Of a stretch of DNA of 47,081 bases, positions 43,682-47,081 are shown piece after piece. Source of the DNA: a virus. The notes beneath the pieces were generated by a model, which searched no databases, was not told the DNA's origin, and worked only from the letters and a program-made list of their open reading frames with translations. Numbering within the stretch: the stretch's first letter is position 1; every line of letters begins with the position of its first letter. The position numbers and the translations under genes are program-made. The stretch spans positions 1 through 47,081 of IMG/VR virus record IMGVR_UViG_3300044716_000390; one strand, written 5' to 3'.

Positions 43682-44188
43682 GTGAGTAAAACAAAAGAGA
43701 AAAAGCAGGAAAAAACTAGGGGAAAGAGGGTCTTTGATCATGAAGCGTTGGAAGTGGCCTTTTACGCAAACGACCGGGATTTCCTAAAGACGAGCGAAGC
43801 AACGGGATGCCCTAAAAACACCCTTTACGTCTTGTCAAAAAGGAAGGGATGGACAACAGCGGGAAATGCTAAAAGGAAAATAGAAGAGGGTAAAAAGGAG
43901 TTGGAAGTGTTGCAACCGGAAGTTGTCACTCGTGTGAGTGATGTAGTGCGGGATGCCTTCCAATCCCAGAAAGAGGGATTCAAGGCGAACTTGAGCCATG
44001 CAATGGCAAAGGCTGGCGAGTATGTCGCCACGCTTCCCGGTGATGCTATCTTGTCGGAGTCGCGCAAAGTAAAGGATATAATGGATACAGCCGGGAAGCT
44101 CTATGGGTTCGGAGAGGATGGGTCAAAGGCGGGATTATCCGTCAATATCCTTAATCTGACCGCCGATTCCCTCCATAGCATCAGATAA
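43682..44188 (+). CDS. HTH protein, small-terminase-like candidate
   Basis: 168 residues from GTG 43682 (43646 TTG is inside the promoter). Very basic first 20, then EALEVAFYANDRDFLKTSEA and GCPKNTLYVLSKRKGWTTAG: helix-turn-helix. Middle is a coiled helix (VVRDAFQSQKEGFKANLSHA); end VKDIMDTAGKLYGFGEDGSK is like small-terminase C-termini, in which a GRLxGW-type segment contacts TerL. If it is TerS it would choose the packaging site; alternatively it is a regulator controlling its own palindromic operator. Confidence 0.55.
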   Translation: MSKTKEKKQEKTRGKRVFDHEALEVAFYANDRDFLKTSEATGCPKNTLYVLSKRKGWTTAGNAKRKIEEGKKELEVLQPEVVTRVSDVVRDAFQSQKEGFKANLSHAMAKAGEYVATLPGDAILSESRKVKDIMDTAGKLYGFGEDGSKAGLSVNILNLTADSLHSIR

Positions 44189-44287
44189 CAGTCATAAGAA
44201 ATAGGCATAACGTCGTCACGTTTACAGAGTAGAAAAAGACTTTCCACGATTCCCGGCGATCACTTGGGCATATAACGTCATGTTATA
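44189..44287. promoter_or_regulatory. Intergenic region with two palindromes
   Basis: AACGT-CGTC-ACGTT (44209-44222) and ATATAAC-GTCAT-GTTATAT (44270-44288), both built on AACGTC/AC. They lie between the HTH gene and the leftward accessory operon, and look like binding sites. No obvious promoter hexamers go with them. Confidence 0.45.
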
Positions 44288-44458
44288 TCATGGAATGGCA
44301 CGTTGCCAAGCCTTTGACAGGTCAGTTTCCCTTTGAAAAAAAGGATTCTTTTTCAGCGTGGAGCCGTTGACGGGCACCGCCTTTGACCCGAAAAGTTTTT
44401 GTCCTGTTTTCTCGCGTAAGCCCCCATACAATTTTTTCACAAAAACCCAATATGACAT
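44288..44458 (-). CDS. Possible basic protein ending accessory operon (56 aa)
   Basis: 56 residues from ATG 44458, overlapping the WcbI-like stop (TAATG). Basic (YWVFVKKLYGGLREKTGQKL, then ALSKAWQRAIP-like end). It lacks the C-rich composition of the two genes upstream. The coupling is the main evidence; it may be a shadow. Confidence 0.35.
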   Translation of the reverse strand: MSYWVFVKKLYGGLREKTGQKLFGSKAVPVNGSTLKKNPFFQRETDLSKAWQRAIP

Positions 44459-45225
44459 TACTCTTCTATTTCCTCTGGTTTCCATGTAAAGGTTCGGTGG
44501 ATATGGTCGTATGGGTGGAGTTTTGTTTGGGTATTCTCGTAGAAGGATAGGGAGGCTAGGTTGGGGAGTTGTGGGAGGTGTAGGAAGCGGTTATTGAGGA
44601 GTTCCCATACTTTGTAGGAGTAGTTGCGATGGGTATGGTTGAATGAGCAGAATAGGCGAGTGGACAGGTAGTTTTGGAGGAAGTAGTCTGCGAATTCGGG
44701 GAAGGAGGTATTATGGCAATTACGGAGGAATTTCTGGATCTGTTGTTCTCCGTCTAGGTAGATTGTGCGGATTTGGTGATCGGAGAGGCAGGAGGGGTCG
44801 TGTGGGCCGATTAAAGAGGTGGTGTAGTCTTTGGCGGCTTGGTCGAAGTAGTCGTTGAAGAGGATGAAGATGTCGTTGAAGGCTGGGACTTGGATGGAGA
44901 GTTCTGGTTGGAGTCCGATTTGGAAGATGTTTTGGGGTTGGGACTGATCGGTGTTTAGGACTCCTATGTTTTGGGAGTGTTCGTAGATGAAGATTTTTAC
45001 TGACCTGAGGATTTTTTGGAGAACTTGGTTATTTTCCCATTTTGCAGGGTCTTGTCCGTAGGCACGGAGGTAGAGAATCTTATATTTCTGTGTGGATTCT
45101 TTGATGTAGTTGATGTAGGGGATCATTCTGCATGATCCGTGGACTAGGATGGTATCTCCGTGATTGTGAGGAGTGGCGTTATAGATTCCGTTTTCGTCAG
45201 GAACCGCTACGATTGTGTCGATCAT
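44458..45225 (-). CDS. WcbI-like polysaccharide-biosynthesis-type protein
   Basis: 255 residues. N-terminal ILVHGSCRMIPYINYIKES matches the nucleotide/acyl-binding start of WcbI-type proteins (GxC), the middle has PELSIQVPAFNDIFILFNDY, and near the end RLFCSFNHTHRNYSYKVWEL matches the FxxFNHP-like block. WcbI proteins act in capsular polysaccharide biosynthesis. The coding strand is strikingly poor in G and rich in C and A (GTG-rich mirror on the plus strand), unlike neighbours: likely acquired. It is coupled to the 75-aa gene (ATGA). A role in modifying host or virion sugars with the two GT-like genes is inferred. Confidence 0.5.
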   Translation of the reverse strand: MIDTIVAVPDENGIYNATPHNHGDTILVHGSCRMIPYINYIKESTQKYKILYLRAYGQDPAKWENNQVLQKILRSVKIFIYEHSQNIGVLNTDQSQPQNIFQIGLQPELSIQVPAFNDIFILFNDYFDQAAKDYTTSLIGPHDPSCLSDHQIRTIYLDGEQQIQKFLRNCHNTSFPEFADYFLQNYLSTRLFCSFNHTHRNYSYKVWELLNNRFLHLPQLPNLASLSFYENTQTKLHPYDHIHRTFTWKPEEIEE

Positions 45226-45449
45226 CTGGATTTTTTAGGTTTGGATTTGGGTTTGACGAGTTGTTTTGTTACTGCGGCTCCATAGATTGTTGTGGAAGCT
45301 ATGTCTTCTGGGAGTGATTGGACGTAGATTTTTAGGCGAAGGGAGTATTCTGGATTGAGTAGTCTTATTAGGTGAGCGAATTCTTCTCCAGAGGAGGCTA
45401 GTTTTGTGGCTTCTTTGAAGGTGTGGAGTTGGAGTTCGTCGTAGGACAT
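45222..45449 (-). CDS. Small partner protein of WcbI-like gene (75 aa)
   Basis: 75 residues: YDELQLHTFKEATKLASSGE, then HLIRLLNPEYSLRLKIYVQS, Lys/Pro-rich end. Helical, unrecognised. It is the first gene of the leftward accessory operon and overlaps the WcbI-like gene (ATGA). A partner or regulator of the WcbI-like protein is plausible. Confidence 0.5.
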   Translation of the reverse strand: MSYDELQLHTFKEATKLASSGEEFAHLIRLLNPEYSLRLKIYVQSLPEDIASTTIYGAAVTKQLVKPKSKPKKSR

Positions 45450-45667
45450 AAATGGAGGGTAGATGATATTTGATTCTATGAGTAGAATTATTTTATTATA
45501 TCTTGATTACCATCACAGGCTCTTGCAGAGAGCTAATTGGATAAAGACAAAGCATGCCCCTTGGGGCTTTGGCGTCTTAAGTCAAAGCAAGACCAAGGGA
45601 GCATTCACAACTTCGACCCCTCGCTATTTCCTTCAGGTCGTTGCACTTACCTCTATATGGAGGCAGT
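45450..45667. other. Intergenic region with alternative RNA hairpins
   Basis: AT-rich near 45460-45515. CAAAGC (45548-45553), GCTTTG (45566-45571) and CAAAGC (45583-45588) allow two mutually exclusive hairpins, and GCCCCTTGGGGC (45555-45567) is itself a palindrome. This arrangement resembles an attenuator or small regulatory RNA. No gene is convincing here; frames on both strands look random. Confidence 0.45.
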
Positions 45668-45889
45668 ATGCAAGCATTGCGTATGACAAAGATTAAGGCA
45701 TGGGTGGGCGACCATCCACGAGGTATAATGATTTGCAGGGGAGTCAGAGACATCCTGTCATTGACCAGACTTCCAATTAAGGAAGGGCCAATAAATAGCA
45801 CTTGCGTTTTTAGAAGTCAAGGGGTAAAAAAGAACAAGGCTGGAGAGAATGGAGTTCTCAACCAGCCTTTAACCTCAACCCATAATTGA
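45668..45889 (+). CDS. Possible small protein (73 aa), uncertain
   Basis: ATG 45668 with GGAGG upstream opens 73 residues (MQALRMTKIKAWVGDHPRGI, then CRGVRDILSLTRLPIKEGPI), basic. The C-terminal third contains the hairpin at 45836-45869 inside the frame. The start signal is good, but composition is unremarkable and no family is known. Alternatively the stretch is a leader for the HNH region. Confidence 0.35.
   Translation: MQALRMTKIKAWVGDHPRGIMICRGVRDILSLTRLPIKEGPINSTCVFRSQGVKKNKAGENGVLNQPLTSTHN
45836..45870. terminator. Hairpin before the HNH region
   Basis: AAGGCTGG (45836-45843) pairs with CCAGCCTT (45862-45869), with inner GAGAA/TTCTC pairs; stem about 13 bp. T tail is short rightward (TTT) but on the reverse strand GTTCTTTTTT follows, so it may be bidirectional. 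It lies 23 bases before ATG 45893. Confidence 0.6.
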
Positions 45890-45892
45890 ACT

Positions 45893-46120
45893 ATGAGCGA
45901 AGCTGAAGAGATAATAGGTGGAAGGCGCATTGATGGCAAGCGTCAATTTAAGAATGGAGACATTCATCCAGACGATCCAGATTTGGTATGCTGGGGATAT
46001 AATGGTGATGAGCCTTGGTGGGTGGATTGGTCTTCTTATTGGAGAATGGCAAAGGGCCACAAGGGAGTGGTAAGGCAAAAGAGAAAGGTGGGCAATGTTG
46101 TTAAAAGGGGGTTGCTGTGA
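45893..46120 (+). CDS. Small Trp-rich protein before HNH gene (75 aa)
   Basis: 75 residues: FKNGDIHPDDPDLVCWGYNG, then DEPWWVDWSSYWRMAKGHKG, basic tail. Many Trp and acidic residues in the middle; not recognised. It overlaps the HNH gene by four bases (GTGA). Confidence 0.5.
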   Translation: MSEAEEIIGGRRIDGKRQFKNGDIHPDDPDLVCWGYNGDEPWWVDWSSYWRMAKGHKGVVRQKRKVGNVVKRGLL

Positions 46121-46596
46121 ACCTTACCATTAAACAGGAACTTCATAGAGAGTATTTGCAATCTCCATTGTGGAAAGCAATTCGCCAAAAGGCATTGGAT
46201 CATTATGGCTCAATATGTGGGAAATGCGGGCAGGAAGGGAGGGACGTTCATCACCTTACCTACAAAGGATGGGGAGGAAATGAAAGAATCAGTGACTTGC
46301 AAGTGCTTTGCAGGGAGTGCCATTGTGCGATTCACGCAATTGAGAGGGTGTCCAAAAGGCGTGGGATAAAAAAGAGGGTGAGCGTGCAGGCGTTATTTGG
46401 CTATTTAACTGAGCCTCAAAGATCCATGATTGAAAAAGAATTTGGAGGTGTTTGTTATTCTGTTTTATTGCAGAAGGATAAGAGGGGGGATGCGGCTAGA
46501 GTGATGGCAAAAAGAATGCTGAATGTGCATGAGGTGTATTTCAGTAAAAAGAAATCCGCTGGCAGGTCGTCAAAAAGCCGCAGGGTTCACTATTGA
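46117..46596 (+). CDS. HNH endonuclease
   Basis: 159 residues from GTG 46117. SICGKCGQEGRDVHHLTYKG (C34, C37, H45, H46), N55, then DLQVLCRECHCAIHA (C65, C68): an HNH fold with a zinc-ribbon pair of Cys2. The N-terminus (REYLQSPLWKAIRQKALDHY) and Lys-rich C-terminus suit DNA binding. Phage HNH enzymes act in packaging, as homing nucleases or in host-DNA attack; the position next to the terminal iterons favours packaging or a homing role. An in-frame extension follows the TGA. Confidence 0.75.
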   Translation: MNLTIKQELHREYLQSPLWKAIRQKALDHYGSICGKCGQEGRDVHHLTYKGWGGNERISDLQVLCRECHCAIHAIERVSKRRGIKKRVSVQALFGYLTEPQRSMIEKEFGGVCYSVLLQKDKRGDAARVMAKRMLNVHEVYFSKKKSAGRSSKSRRVHY

Positions 46597-46599
46597 CTT

Positions 46600-46689
46600 T
46601 TGGAGTTGTCAAGCCGTGATGTTAAAAAAAATGATGCGTTTTTTAACAAGGTTGTTGAAGATTGGCAGTCGCCTTGGATGGATGGCTAA
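46600..46689 (+). CDS. Possible HNH read-through extension or 29-aa peptide
   Basis: Directly after the HNH TGA the same frame stays open: LELSSRDVKKNDAFFNKVVE, DWQSPWMDG, stop at 46687. A TTG at 46600 could start it. The amino acids look coding-like. A competing frame (ATG 46619 to 46720, basic) overlaps it. It could be a read-through domain, a lost part of the HNH gene, or chance. Confidence 0.35.
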   Translation: MELSSRDVKKNDAFFNKVVEDWQSPWMDG

Positions 46690-47044
46690 CTGGAATTGCG
46701 TTGCAGATTTGCGTCCTTAACTGGGAAACTGTTGCAAAAAACGCAACAACTCGTCTGTTAAGTCGATAAAACGGCATATTCCGTACATATGTGGTGTGAT
46801 ATGTCGATTATATCCTACAATTTAGACACATGGATTTAGTTATACCCTAAACGCCACATTTTCTGACATATGGCACATTTATGAGCAATTTGTTCCATAT
46901 CGGGTATAATGCGGTGAACAATCGGGTTCTTATTGAATGCGCTCTAGACCACTTGAATTATAGCAATCTTACAGATATTATAAAAAACTTATAAACCACC
47001 AAAGGTCGCTATAAGTTCCCTTCATGAATAGTATGATTGCGGGT
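46690..47044. other. AT-rich right-end non-coding region
   Basis: No gene. It holds TGTTGC-AAAAAAC-GCAACA (46731-46749), a 6-bp hairpin; several CATATG/ATATG motifs (46788-46872); TATAAT (46905-46910), a perfect -10 box preceded by CGGG without a clear -35; and ACTTATA/TATAAGT (46987-46993 and 47010-47016). Together with the iterons this is the most origin-like or promoter-like stretch of the genome, directed across the circle junction into the first virion genes. Confidence 0.5.
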
Positions 47045-47081
47045 AGTACCGACCCAGTACCGACCCAGTACCGACCCAGTA
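47045..47081. repeat. Terminal direct repeat, right copy
   Basis: Identical to 1-37. It is preceded by GCGGGT, so the array begins abruptly at this point. If the molecule is circular only one copy exists and the iteron block continues into the CTCTAGCCGTT units. Confidence 0.95.

Noticed and set aside
45540-45610. tRNA-like fold around AGCTAATTGGAT
   Set aside because: D-arm resemblance only; no T-loop GTTCGAATC-type sequence and no acceptor stem.
45577-45801. 74-aa antisense frame in the accessory intergenic region
   Set aside because: No start signal and it crosses the possible 45668 gene and hairpins.

Overview
The window looks like the complete genome of a tailed bacteriophage, written as a circle cut open. 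The same 37 bases stand at both ends (1-37 and 47045-47081), so the unique length is about 47,044 bp. Large terminase, portal, a scaffold-like protein, major capsid protein, a 1942-residue internal/ejection-type protein, fibre-like proteins, and a lipoprotein-holin-endolysin cassette are all present. No tape-measure, tail-tube or sheath protein was recognised, and a very large polyvalent virion protein is present, so a short-tailed (podovirus-like) particle is the best inference. The spanin-like lipoprotein points to a Gram-negative host. Many start codons lack a Shine-Dalgarno sequence, while several promoters look sigma70-like (TTGACA). This argues against typical Bacteroidota promoters, but the host phylum cannot be read from the window. 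No integrase and no recognisable CI-type repressor were seen, so a virulent lifestyle is likely but not proven.

Layout. 1-456: repeat-rich region without a convincing gene. 457-14112: rightward virion genes (adaptor-like protein, Gln-rich proteins, the 1942-aa protein, further structural proteins), with two glycosyltransferase-like genes and a small nuclease-like gene. 14241-15488: major capsid gene with a structured leader and its own terminator. 15610-21411: fibre/receptor-binding region, including two proteins that share one N-terminal module. 21412-22536: lysis cassette. 22555-22953: a lone leftward nuclease-like gene with its own promoter. 23092-26498: array of small, mostly ATGA-coupled genes with an N-terminal DTPRT motif and coiled coils, reshaped by duplications. 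26511-29739: Erf-type annealing protein, metallophosphoesterase, winged-helix-like protein, HExxH protein and Cys-rich protein. 29736-35677: portal, scaffold-like protein and TerL. 35719-38802: zinc-ribbon-like protein, RecB/Cas4-like nuclease, DnaB-type helicase and a small protein with an SSB-like tail, closed by a strong terminator. 39016-40577: small genes. 40588-40965: tRNA-Gln(UUG) and stepped tandem repeats. 40973-43352: leftward operon of nine small genes. 43682-44188: HTH/TerS-like gene. 44288-45449: leftward accessory operon with a WcbI-like protein of odd base composition. 45893-46689: HNH endonuclease region. 46690-47044: AT-rich non-coding DNA leading into the terminal repeats.

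How it fits together. The Erf annealing protein, RecB-like nuclease, DnaB-like helicase and SSB-like protein would form a recombination/replication set; no DNA or RNA polymerase was found, so the phage probably relies on the host for both. Packaging genes (portal, scaffold, TerL) lie far from the capsid gene, and the only TerS candidate is about 8 kb from TerL. Most small genes overlap by ATGA or TAATG, which suggests translationally coupled operons. All functional names come from motifs read by eye; no database search was run.
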